The position numbers and the translations under genes were made by a program. From Veillonellaceae bacterium (GTDB taxonomy: Bacteria > Bacillota > Negativicutes > JAAYSF01), in the NCBI GenBank assembly GCA_012523975.1, contig JAAYSF010000014.1:1-42422 (forward strand): a stretch of DNA of 42,422 bases, read 5' to 3'. Below, piece by piece: positions 1 to 6,642 of this stretch. Position 1 is the first letter of the stretch, and every line of letters begins with the position of its first letter. The notes below the pieces were generated by a model. It was not told the origin of the DNA, searched no databases, and worked only from the letters and a program-made list of their open reading frames with translations.

Positions 1-101
1 CCGTTCCGCAAGGACGGGAAACCGTGCGGCTTACGTTAAAAAATCCCGACTGTCTGAGCGTTAGCGAGTTTCGGGATTTTAGTAAGCTGTGCGGTTTCCC
101 G
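1..101. repeat. Dispersed palindromic repeat, left copy
   Basis: Bases 15-24 (cgggaaaccg) pair with 92-101 (cggtttcccg), and an inner stem pairs aaaatcccga with tcgggatttt at the centre. The first 86 bases recur almost unchanged at 42336-42422 in the same orientation, differing only around the central loop. No coding signal is seen. It looks like part of a multicopy intergenic repeat; its function is unknown. Confidence 0.85.
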
Positions 102-132
102 AGGCTTTTGGAATATAGGGCCTAGACCTTTG

Positions 133-222
133 GTTACTTTGGGGCAATGCCAAAGTAACAACCCCCTTTAGGGGTTAGATTATTTAAGGCATGGTAGGGA
201 AAGATGGCTGCTTTGAGCAGCC
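133..222. repeat. Further hairpins of the composite repeat
   Basis: Two more inverted repeats lie here. One has a 10-bp stem (gttactttgg / ccaaagtaac, 133-142 with 150-159). The other is ggctgctttgagcagcc at 206-222, which has a near-identical counterpart at 42046-42062. Bases 1-257 hold no gene, only these repeat modules. Confidence 0.6.
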
Positions 223-257
223 GTCCTTTTTAACAAGTAACATCCCCTTTTGCATGA

Positions 258-289
258 GAGAAAGCCTACTCACTTGAGTAGGCTTTCTC
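258..289 (-). terminator. Hairpin overlapping the glycosyltransferase stop codon
   Basis: This is a perfect 15-bp stem (258-272 with 275-289). It contains the last codons and the TAG stop of the leftward glycosyltransferase gene. There is no clear T-run after it on either strand, so it may act as a 3' stabiliser or weak terminator rather than a classic intrinsic terminator. Confidence 0.5.
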
Positions 290-1069
290 ATTCAGGAAAT
301 TGTCTAATAGGTCAAATCTGCGCTCGCTTTGATAACCGATGTAGGACTTGTTATTGAATTGTCGATTACGGGGCTCATTTTTAAAGACAGCAATTGCTTC
401 CAGACAATCACCGACAATTGTGTCGATAATTTTATTGGTGTGGATTTGATTCTTGATAGACGAACCTAGACGATAATGGGGGATCGTAGTCGCAACGTCA
501 ATCCTAAGCTTGTGAATACGGGCTAAGGCTAACGGAACGGGCGGAATGGCTAATTCGCGAATGGGGATGGTTTCGAGAAGACGGCGTGATACCGCATGCG
601 GACCATGAGCGGGGGTGGCTAGACTAATTTTTTTATCCAATCCGAGTTCCTTATTAAGGTTGAGTCGCCATTGAAAGGTTGGATTATACCGCTCTATATG
701 CCGCGGCGGTGATGGGTAACAATTAGTTAAAGCGATATCAAGATGCTTTAGCAGTATTCCGTCAACCAGTTCCATCAGGTTTTCACTGAAAGTGCCCACC
801 ATGTCGCCGTCTACAAAGGCAATAACATCGCTGCCCAATGCTAAGGCTACTTTTGCTCCAATTGCTCTTGGAATGTCGATGCCAAGACAGTCATTAAAGT
901 AAATTATTTGCAATTTCGGAATTCTAAGCTGCAAAACTTCCTGCATGGTGGTGTCTTTTGAACCGTTTGCTACAAGAATGATATGATCCACCGGTAAGAT
1001 TGCTAAGTTCTGTAGTACAGTGACGATTCGTCCTGCTTCGTTTTTTGCGGGAACGACCACGCTTATCAT
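266..1069 (-). CDS. Family 2 glycosyltransferase
   Basis: The 267-residue protein starts like a GT-A fold enzyme (VVVPAKNEAG, residues 4-13). It carries NGSKD at 35-39 and the metal-binding VDGD at 86-89, the usual nucleotide-sugar signature of family GT2. No signal peptide or membrane segment is visible, so it probably acts in the cytoplasm; the acceptor cannot be predicted. The ATG start is preceded by gaggtg at a suitable distance. The gene diverges from yabG, with a palindrome between them, so a role in spore or envelope glycosylation is possible but inferred only from position. Its stop codon lies inside a strong hairpin. Confidence 0.8.
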   Translation of the reverse strand: MISVVVPAKNEAGRIVTVLQNLAILPVDHIILVANGSKDTTMQEVLQLRIPKLQIIYFNDCLGIDIPRAIGAKVALALGSDVIAFVDGDMVGTFSENLMELVDGILLKHLDIALTNCYPSPPRHIERYNPTFQWRLNLNKELGLDKKISLATPAHGPHAVSRRLLETIPIRELAIPPVPLALARIHKLRIDVATTIPHYRLGSSIKNQIHTNKIIDTIVGDCLEAIAVFKNEPRNRQFNNKSYIGYQSERRFDLLDNFLNEKAYSSE

Positions 1070-1101
1070 GCGCCATCACCTCGTGAATGGAGTGCGGTGC
1101 A

Positions 1102-1120
1102 TGTGACCGGTGCGGTCACA
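1102..1120. promoter_or_regulatory. Operator-like palindrome between divergent genes
   Basis: TGTGACCG and CGGTCACA form a perfect 8-bp inverted repeat around GTG, in the 169-base gap between the leftward glycosyltransferase and rightward yabG. It has the form of a dimeric regulator site, but the regulator is unknown. The rest of the gap shows no gene. Confidence 0.4.
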
Positions 1121-1238
1121 AACTTAGTACAGTATATGGCGTTCAGCCTATTTTGCTAATTGTCCCGAAAAAAAGAGCTCCGGTAGCAAAATCACCATAC
1201 CCCACATATTATGAAGTAACGAGGGGGAGGGGTGAGCA

Positions 1239-2111
1239 GTGGCAATAACGATCGGAGATTTAGTCATTCGTAAGTCACATGGCGGCGATATAGTCTTTAA
1301 AGTTTCTGATATTCGCGAAGATGATAACGGGCAGCGGTTCTGTGTTCTGAAAGGCATGCATTTGCGCTTGATTGCCGATGCGCCTATGGGCGATCTAGAG
1401 AGAATTGATGCAGAGCATCTTCGTAATGAAATTGTCCGGATGGAGAGTGTACACAACGATAGCCTGAAAAGGGTAATGATGCGACGCAGTATTGAACGGG
1501 AAAAAGTAGAGATGGGGCGTTCGGAGGCGGCAAAAAAGTTCAGTTTTTTTGATTTACCCGGCCGAGTTCTGCATCTTGACGGTGACGAGGAGTACTTAAA
1601 GATGTGCTTGAAGACTTACAGTCAGCTTAATATGGAAGCTGTCGGCCGGTGTATAGCTGAAGATAAGCAGCACGAGCATGTGGTTGCGCTTATTGATGAA
1701 TATCGTCCTGATATCTTGGTACTTACCGGACATGATGCTCTGATTGGCGGAGGCAAAAAAGATTTTCGCGATATAAACAATTACCGTAATTCTAAGCATT
1801 TTTGTGAATCTGTTAAGCGGGCTCGGGTCTTTGAGCCTTCCCGTGATGATTTGGTAATCTTCGCTGGAGCTTGCCAATCTTATTTTGAAGCAATTCTGGC
1901 AGCCGGTGCTAACTTCGCATCCTCGCCGACCCGTATCTTTATCCACGCCTATGATCCGGTGTTCATTGCCGAAAAGGTAGCATTTACACCCATCAACAAG
2001 ACGGTCGACGTCAGTGATGCAATAACTGCATCGGTCACCGGTATAGAAGGAGTAGGGGGCCTCGAAACGCGCGGCAAGTTTCGGCTGGGATTGCCGAAAA
2101 CTCCATATTGA
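1239..2111 (+). CDS. yabG: Sporulation-specific protease YabG
   Basis: The product is 290 residues, the usual length of YabG (peptidase family U57). This protease acts in the mother cell and trims spore-coat and cortex proteins during spore assembly. Recognisable features are the N-terminal 'GDLVIRKSHGGDIVFKV' stretch, LTGHD at 162-166 and GACQS near 210-214, whose Cys-212 is a candidate nucleophile. The GTG start follows a strong gagggggagggg site; a GTG 7 bases upstream is out of frame. A long hairpin follows. Nearby SPOCS genes fit the known clustering of yabG with coat morphogenesis genes in clostridia. Confidence 0.95.
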   Translation: MAITIGDLVIRKSHGGDIVFKVSDIREDDNGQRFCVLKGMHLRLIADAPMGDLERIDAEHLRNEIVRMESVHNDSLKRVMMRRSIEREKVEMGRSEAAKKFSFFDLPGRVLHLDGDEEYLKMCLKTYSQLNMEAVGRCIAEDKQHEHVVALIDEYRPDILVLTGHDALIGGGKKDFRDINNYRNSKHFCESVKRARVFEPSRDDLVIFAGACQSYFEAILAAGANFASSPTRIFIHAYDPVFIAEKVAFTPINKTVDVSDAITASVTGIEGVGGLETRGKFRLGLPKTPY

Positions 2112-2136
2112 GAGCCAAATGTAAAACAAATATAAC

Positions 2137-2179
2137 AGAAAAAGAGTAAGGTGCGATTTTCGCGCCTTACTCTTTTTCT
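2137..2179. terminator. Bidirectional terminator between yabG and two small leftward genes
   Basis: A 20-bp stem (2137-2156 with 2160-2179, one G-U pair) closes on TTT, with A-rich and T-rich outer ends. It lies 26 bases after yabG and directly before the stop codon of the leftward small gene, so it can serve both strands. Confidence 0.85.
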
Positions 2180-2180
2180 A

Positions 2181-2342
2181 TTAGGATTTTGGCCTCGGTT
2201 TTACATACTTTTCATCTGGGAAGCTGGTTGAAAGCTGTTGTTGATTAGCCTTGCCGCCGTAGGGACCGTGATGTTTTTGGGCCACAGTACCTGAGGGCCC
2301 ATGAACTGATTTCGTATTTTTATCATACATGTCGCCGCTCAA
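2181..2342 (-). CDS. Small hydrophilic protein, 53 residues, unknown function
   Basis: I do not recognise this family. A TTG start is preceded by agaggtg six bases upstream, and the frame runs 53 codons to TAA. The product begins (M)SGDMYDKNTKSVHGPSGTV and continues with two His-Gly-Pro segments, a Gly/Asn/Gln-rich middle and a basic KPRPKS tail. It has no hydrophobic segment. Size, hydrophilicity and location beside yabG resemble small spore proteins, but no known SASP signature is visible. It starts two bases after the stop of the Cys-rich gene 2345-2479, so the two are probably co-transcribed. The ribosome site and operon spacing support it being real. Confidence 0.65.
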   Translation of the reverse strand: MSGDMYDKNTKSVHGPSGTVAQKHHGPYGGKANQQQLSTSFPDEKYVKPRPKS

Positions 2343-2344
2343 TC

Positions 2345-2479
2345 CTAACACCTCTTTTCTGAGCTTTTAAGGCTTTTTGCTGATTTAGGACACAGTTCTG
2401 ATGCAAATTCAGTAAAGGAGTCCTTGCAGCCTTTGCTTTGGCTGCAGCAAGCGCAATCTGATTTTCTAAAGTCGGCCAA
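2345..2479 (-). CDS. Small Cys-rich protein, 44 residues, unknown function
   Basis: A TTG start lies seven bases after a strong ggaggtg. The product, (M)ADFRKSDCACCSQSKGC and onward, has six cysteines in 44 residues (positions 9, 11, 12, 18, 30 and 44) and many Lys and Ser. The spacing CxCC...C suggests metal binding or disulfide crosslinking; no family is recognised. A longer reading back to 2560 from another TTG lacks a ribosome site. The gene is first of a two-gene leftward unit with 2181-2342, in an intergenic region next to yabG, so a spore role is plausible but inferred. Confidence 0.65.
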   Translation of the reverse strand: MADFRKSDCACCSQSKGCKDSFTEFASELCPKSAKSLKSSEKRC

Positions 2480-2711
2480 TAAAATCACCTCCGTTATAAA
2501 GGTAGCTTTCCCGACAAGAGTGGCTTTGATAAATGTCAAAGTGTGGAGAACAGCCGGCAAGATCAGTCGTTGATGCGTTAGTTATGTAAACATTACCAAA
2601 TGTCAGAAAGAGGATTTTTGCTATTAAAAGAGAATTATTATTACGTGAAAACCACAGAGTTTTAAACTAATCTTCAAATCTGCTTTATTTACTAGAAGGA
2701 AGGAATTTAAA

Positions 2712-3395
2712 TTGATTAAGAAAAGTAAAGTTAACAAGGTCCTTGTTTTAAGTTTTACCGTAGCTTCGCTTTTAACCACTTCTTTTGGCGGCGCTTTTGC
2801 CAACTCTGCCTTGGCTGCCGAGGTAACAACCGCTCAGCAGGAGAAGAAAGATACCAAGAAAGACATCCTTACCGGTGTAGCCGCGCTTGGCTTGCTAGCG
2901 CTGCTCAGTAACGGCGGCGGTGGCGACAGCGATGGCAATGCTGCTAAGACAACTGTGCCGTCAACTGGCGGTAAAACTACTAAGCCTTCCACTACAGTTC
3001 CAGCGGGTAATGTGGCAGCAGCTGAGGCTCGTGCCGTCCAATTATTAAATGCTGACCGTGCCAAATATGGTCTGCCGGCCCTAAAGGTTAACAGCAAACT
3101 TACTTCTCTGGCTGGAAAATATGCTCAAGACATGATTAACAGAGGGTACTTCGCTCATAACAATCCTGAAGGGCAAACTCCGTTTGATCGAATGAAGGCG
3201 GCCGGTATTAGCTATACTTATGCTGGGGAAAACTTAGCTATCAACAGCAATGTTGATGCAGCTCAAGTAGCCTTTATGAACAGTTCAGGCCATCGCGCCA
3301 ATGTTTTAAGCAGCAACTTTACTGAGGTTGGTATTGGTGTGAGATATGCCCCAAGCGGCCAAGTATATGTAGTTCAAGAGTTTATTCGTCCATAG
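2712..3395 (+). CDS. Secreted CAP-domain protein (YkwD type)
   Basis: The 227-residue product has a classic Sec signal peptide (basic KKSKVNK, hydrophobic core, ALA/AE cleavage near residue 36). A Gly/Thr/Pro-rich linker (about 60-100) and a C-terminal CAP/SCP domain (about 103-227) follow. The CAP motifs FAHNNPEGQTPFDRM, GENLA and HRANVLSSNFTEVGIG are clear. Bacterial YkwD-like proteins are exported and often spore- or wall-associated; their biochemical activity is not settled. The TTG start is chosen because aaggaagg precedes it. A strong bidirectional terminator follows. Confidence 0.9.
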   Translation: MIKKSKVNKVLVLSFTVASLLTTSFGGAFANSALAAEVTTAQQEKKDTKKDILTGVAALGLLALLSNGGGGDSDGNAAKTTVPSTGGKTTKPSTTVPAGNVAAAEARAVQLLNADRAKYGLPALKVNSKLTSLAGKYAQDMINRGYFAHNNPEGQTPFDRMKAAGISYTYAGENLAINSNVDAAQVAFMNSSGHRANVLSSNFTEVGIGVRYAPSGQVYVVQEFIRP

Positions 3396-3407
3396 TGTAC
3401 AGCCAAA

Positions 3408-3455
3408 CAAAGCAAAAAATGAAGCCTGCTGAGCAGGCTTCATTTTTTTGCTTTG
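3408..3455. terminator. Bidirectional terminator
   Basis: A stem of about 22 bp joins 3408-3429 to 3433-3455 with one extra T. It has poly-A and poly-T flanks inside the stem and a GC-rich top (gaagcctgc / gcaggcttc). It sits between the convergent CAP gene and the Cys/Met-rich gene, and ends directly beside the latter's stop codon. Confidence 0.9.
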
Positions 3456-3797
3456 TTAGTCGCAGCGTGGGCACATGCCGCGATGACGGTGATAGTCAAA
3501 TTCATGGCCGCAGCGCGGACAGACCTTTTGGAGTCGATAACAGCAGATTTTATAGAGCTTATAGGTGCACTTAAAAGTTTTTACGCATTTTTTTTCACAC
3601 TTCATTTTGGGCATATTGCAGCTCATATCATGGTCTTTCATTTTTGGTTCGCACATATCATAGTCTTTGTACATTTTTGGTTTGCAGCACATGTCATAGT
3701 CCATCTTAGGCATTTTGTGCATATAATGCATTGAGGAACAGTCGCTGTCGTACATTTTGTCGTCATCACAATACTTTTCCGACCACTTAGGGTACAT
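3456..3797 (-). CDS. Cys/Met-rich repeat protein with C-terminal zinc-ribbon-like motif
   Basis: The family is not recognised. The 113-residue product contains 15 Cys, many Met, Lys, Asp and Tyr, and degenerate repeats of about 10-12 residues built on PKM(x)nDM(C) between residues about 29 and 68. The C-terminus has CPRCG and CPRC pairs, a zinc-ribbon-like arrangement. There is no signal peptide. Such composition suggests metal binding or a crosslinked structural (spore coat-like) protein. ATG at 3797 lies eight bases from aaggagg; GTG at 3800 is the alternative. It faces away from the SPOCS genes, which are similarly metal-ligand-rich. Confidence 0.75.
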   Translation of the reverse strand: MYPKWSEKYCDDDKMYDSDCSSMHYMHKMPKMDYDMCCKPKMYKDYDMCEPKMKDHDMSCNMPKMKCEKKCVKTFKCTYKLYKICCYRLQKVCPRCGHEFDYHRHRGMCPRCD

Positions 3798-3942
3798 CAC
3801 AAGAACCTCCTTGTTATATTATGTTTATTCAAAGTCCTTTGAAGACTTCTGCTATATCATATGAATGAAAAAAGTAAAATGTTATGTTTAGAAAAAATAT
3901 TACAATATACGCCAAATAATTTTACCAAGCGTCACTGTTTTT

Positions 3943-3971
3943 GCACATAACCGGTGGCACAGGCATATATA
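3943..3971 (+). promoter_or_regulatory. Possible late-sporulation (sigma-K-like) promoter for SPOCS gene
   Basis: GCAC at 3943-3946 is followed, after 17 bases, by CATATATA at 3964-3971. This loosely fits the sigma-K pattern (AC-type -35, CATA-type -10) about 30 bases before the SPOCS gene. The match is weak and AT-rich sequence makes chance matches easy. Confidence 0.25.
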
Positions 3972-4001
3972 TAAATAGAACTTACGAAGGGGGGAATATG
4001 A

Positions 4002-4694
4002 ATGACTGATAAAGAAGGTTTAAGGCCTATGGTGGATTACTGTACTCTTGGTCAGCAAGCAGGACCGCAGACTATCGTTGTTCGTCAGGTAATAGGCGAA
4101 GCCGAAAAACAGAAATCCTTGGATATTCATGTGAGGGTACCCGACCGTAAACCGGAAATTGAGCAAATTGTTGATGTTTTTGTTAAGGACGTTGAGATCA
4201 ATAGCATCGATGTTATCACCAACAAGGTCATTGTTCGCGGTGATTTCGAAATTAAGGCTATTTACGTAGCCTGCCTGCCTGATCAGCCTGTTCATGCCGT
4301 TGAACTCAAGAACTTTAAATGGACAATTGATATTCCGATTCCGGGAGCCCGTAAGGGTATGGACGCTGAAGCTACTGTCGATGTTGAGTATGTTGATTAC
4401 GATGTTGATAAGCACACTCGCGCTTATAAGTACAAAAATTATGAAGTCGATGACGATATGTGCGATGATGATGACGATGATGACTGCAATGACAACCACA
4501 ATCATCACCACCACCATCACGACGATGATGACTGCGGTAATAACAACAATCATCATCACCACCACCATCACTGCACCCGCGACTTTGATGTAGCTGTTGT
4601 TCTCAGAGTTAACGCGAAAGTCTTAGCCGATCGTCAAGTTATGATTGGTGGACCTGTTCCTAATGGTACATTGCCAAATAACGCAAAAGGATAA
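4002..4694 (+). CDS. SPOCS-domain (DUF3794) protein with Asp/His/Cys insert
   Basis: The 230-residue product aligns by eye with its downstream neighbour over a SPOCS domain (about residues 25-210: VPDRKPEIEQIVDVFVKDVE, ITNKVIVRGDFEIKAIYVA, LPDQPVHA). SPOCS domains occur in spore-coat and encasement proteins such as SipL. Inside the domain, before the last strands (DFDVAVVLRVNAKV), lies a 42-residue insert at 150-191 made of 15 Asp, 14 His, 7 Asn, 4 Cys, 1 Met and 1 Gly. The neighbour lacks it. The insert should bind divalent metals; this is inference. The ATG follows gaagggggg. A spore-surface location is likely. Confidence 0.88.
   Translation: MTDKEGLRPMVDYCTLGQQAGPQTIVVRQVIGEAEKQKSLDIHVRVPDRKPEIEQIVDVFVKDVEINSIDVITNKVIVRGDFEIKAIYVACLPDQPVHAVELKNFKWTIDIPIPGARKGMDAEATVDVEYVDYDVDKHTRAYKYKNYEVDDDMCDDDDDDDCNDNHNHHHHHHDDDDCGNNNNHHHHHHHCTRDFDVAVVLRVNAKVLADRQVMIGGPVPNGTLPNNAKG
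4449..4574 (+). repeat. Low-complexity GAT/GAC and CAT/CAC trinucleotide tract
   Basis: Near-continuous runs of Asp and His codons, with two Asp blocks and two His blocks separated by Asn/Cys, encode residues 150-191 of the SPOCS protein. The mixed use of synonymous codons (gat/gac, cat/cac) argues for selection on the protein rather than a recent pure slippage array. Confidence 0.85.
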
Positions 4695-4729
4695 GTTTGC
4701 CGCCTATCCTTGGAAAAGGGGGGAATGAA

Positions 4730-5719
4730 ATGGGCAAGAAAGAGTCAAGACCTAGTTTAAGGGCTATAGCTAATAAACCAGGTGAGCTTTTACGTCAAGG
4801 CTTTGAAGATTGTTATTGCTTTGAACCCGGGATGGAAAAAATCCAAGTTGAACAGGTGCTTGGGGCGGAAATGGAGCAGCGGGTCGTAGAGTTTGATATG
4901 TTTGTTCCTGACAGGAAACCGCCTATTGAGCAAGTTATTGACGTTTATGTAAAAGATATATGCATCAAATCGGTTGATGTCATTCCCAATAAGGTTATTG
5001 TCAGAGGCGAACTAGAAGTTAAAGTTATGTATGTGGCCGACCTTCCTGATCAGCCTGTTCATGCTTTTGAGCGTAAAGGTGTTAGATGGACGCGTGATAT
5101 TGAAATTCCAGGGGCTGTTAAAGACGATGCAGCGACAGCCGATGTTCAGATTGAATTTGTAGATTATGATTTCTGCGAGCATGATGATCCGCGCAAAGTC
5201 CATATTACAATCGTATTGAAAGTCTGGGCCCGTGTAACAAGCACTATCGAAATGGACGCTTATGTAATGGATCCGGTTGTGACGGCCGGAGCATTCGAAA
5301 TGACGACAGCTGCTAATACGGTGACCTCGTCTGACGGTTTTAATGATGATAAGGTTTCTGCTTCCCAAATGGGCGGCGGCGATGTCGAAGCTTTCGGGGA
5401 GTCGAACATTCTGGTAACCGGCCCGGAGGGGATGGTTGGTTATCCAGAAACAGTTACCGGTCCGTTTGAACCGGTGGCAGGTGTTCCGACAACAGTTTCA
5501 GGCATGGCTGTAGTCAACGGTAATAGTGTTAACGTTCGTACCGGCCCTGGCACTAACTTCCCGGTAATTCAAAAAGTTAACAGAGGCGATACCCTTACGA
5601 TTAAGGACGAAGCTTTCGGCTGGTATAAGGTCGTTCTTCCGGATGGAAACACAACAGGGTGGATTGCCAGCTGGTTGCTAAATACCAATGGGACTGTACC
5701 TTCGGCGCCTAAGGGTTAA
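4730..5719 (+). CDS. SPOCS-domain protein with C-terminal SH3b domain
   Basis: The product is 329 residues from the ATG at 4730, chosen because aaaagggggg precedes it. A SPOCS domain (about 45-185) closely parallels the upstream protein (VPDRKPPIEQVIDVYVKD, PNKVIVRGELEVKVMYVA, LPDQPVHAFE). A Thr/Gly/Val-rich linker follows, then a bacterial SH3 domain (about 265-325: NSVNVRTGPGTNFPVIQKV, GWIASWLL). SH3b domains commonly bind peptidoglycan. This recalls SipL-type architecture (SPOCS plus LysM), with SH3b in place of LysM. It is probably a spore-coat/cortex interface protein, co-transcribed with 4002-4694 (35-base gap) and ended by a terminator. Confidence 0.88.
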   Translation: MGKKESRPSLRAIANKPGELLRQGFEDCYCFEPGMEKIQVEQVLGAEMEQRVVEFDMFVPDRKPPIEQVIDVYVKDICIKSVDVIPNKVIVRGELEVKVMYVADLPDQPVHAFERKGVRWTRDIEIPGAVKDDAATADVQIEFVDYDFCEHDDPRKVHITIVLKVWARVTSTIEMDAYVMDPVVTAGAFEMTTAANTVTSSDGFNDDKVSASQMGGGDVEAFGESNILVTGPEGMVGYPETVTGPFEPVAGVPTTVSGMAVVNGNSVNVRTGPGTNFPVIQKVNRGDTLTIKDEAFGWYKVVLPDGNTTGWIASWLLNTNGTVPSAPKG

Positions 5720-5725
5720 CAGACG

Positions 5726-5764
5726 AAAACACCGCTCATCCTGATGGATTGCAGCGGTGTTTTT
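5726..5764 (+). terminator. Intrinsic terminator after SPOCS-SH3b gene
   Basis: aaaacaccgct (5726-5736) pairs with agcggtgtttt (5753-5763), followed by further T residues, seven bases after the stop codon. Confidence 0.85.
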
Positions 5765-5841
5765 AATTGTTCTTTTGCGCATATTTCGGCATATATTTTA
5801 CCGTATGCATTATTAATATGCGGAAAAAGAGGGTGAACTAA

Positions 5842-6642
5842 TTGCTTACGGCAGTTACATATTTGGGCTCGGTAGGACTTGGCGTAACTTCACCGCAATT
5901 ATTTAAGGCTGATGATGGGTTAGTCTATGTTGTCAAACTCAAAAATAATCGCCTTGGGCTTAAGGTTTTAGTCAATGAGTTATTGGCGTGCCGATTTGCA
6001 ACATTAATGGATTTGTGTTTTCCGCCGGGGGGAATAATCACAATAACTGAGGAATTGCTGACCAAGACTCGCAGGCTTAGGGCGGCCCGAGTCGAGCCCG
6101 GACTCCACTTTGCTAGCAGGTATATAAGCGGCAGCCGGTATGTAGTTAAGTCAAATTTGCATCGGGCAACTAATAAATCCCAGATGGCGGGCGTTATGCT
6201 CTTTGACCATATGTTCCACAATCTTGACCGCACATGGAATCGGCGTAATTTGATTATGCATCGCAATGAGGATAAGGCCCAAATATATGCTATCGATAAT
6301 TCCCATCTATTTAAGAAAGGCCGTTGGACAGTTGCTTGGCTGGCTAAGCTTGAGCCTAAGATAATAATGAACTATCGGCGGGCGTACGGCTGGCTGCTCA
6401 AGCACTATTTAACGGCTAATGATTTTAAAGACTATATTGAAAAGGTGCGGAGCATAACTGATGAAGATATTGAGACGATTGTAAGCGAGATACCGCTGGA
6501 ATGGCTGCCGGATGACAAAGAGCGGCAGGCACTTATTCACTATATTAAAGCCCGCCGCGATATGATTGATAAGATTGCCCGCCCCTTTTTGGAATTGTTA
6601 ACGGATGAAGACGGGCGTCCCGATTCTGATGAGAGCAAATAA
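5842..6642 (+). CDS. HipA-like protein kinase
   Basis: The 266-residue product resembles the stand-alone HipA-like kinase family (HipA_2 type) of Firmicutes. Visible landmarks are a likely ATP lysine in VYVVKLK (Lys-32), a catalytic-loop-like HNLDRTWNRRN (126-136, Asp-129) and a metal-binding IDNSH (Asp-152, in the DFG position). No HipB antitoxin gene adjoins it, so a toxin-antitoxin role is not supported; the substrate is unknown. The TTG start follows agagggtg. Its 3' end overlaps the convergent L,D-transpeptidase gene by 45 bases, so the transcripts would be antisense to one another there. Confidence 0.8.
   Translation: MLTAVTYLGSVGLGVTSPQLFKADDGLVYVVKLKNNRLGLKVLVNELLACRFATLMDLCFPPGGIITITEELLTKTRRLRAARVEPGLHFASRYISGSRYVVKSNLHRATNKSQMAGVMLFDHMFHNLDRTWNRRNLIMHRNEDKAQIYAIDNSHLFKKGRWTVAWLAKLEPKIIMNYRRAYGWLLKHYLTANDFKDYIEKVRSITDEDIETIVSEIPLEWLPDDKERQALIHYIKARRDMIDKIARPFLELLTDEDGRPDSDESK

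Noticed and set aside
1102-1120. CRP/FNR-type site TGTGA...TCACA
   Set aside because: The spacer between half-sites is nine bases instead of the six of CRP; kept only as an unassigned palindrome.
1596-2129. Leftward 177-codon ORF across yabG
   Set aside because: Shadow of the conserved yabG frame, with no ribosome site or recognisable domain.
2480-2560. N-terminal extension of the small Cys-rich gene (71-codon reading)
   Set aside because: Its TTG has no ribosome site, while the internal TTG at 2479 has ggaggtg.
3453-3734. Rightward 93-codon ORF rich in His and Phe
   Set aside because: It is the antisense of the Cys/Met-rich gene; its composition follows from the complementary codons, and it has no ribosome site.
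4020-4571. Leftward 183-codon ORF rich in Val, Met and Ile, looking membrane-like
   Set aside because: It is the mirror of the SPOCS gene; the hydrophobic runs come from the complement of Asp and His codons.
5842-6642. HipBA toxin-antitoxin module
   Set aside because: No HipB-like DNA-binding gene lies next to the kinase; the L,D-transpeptidase is on the opposite strand and unrelated.
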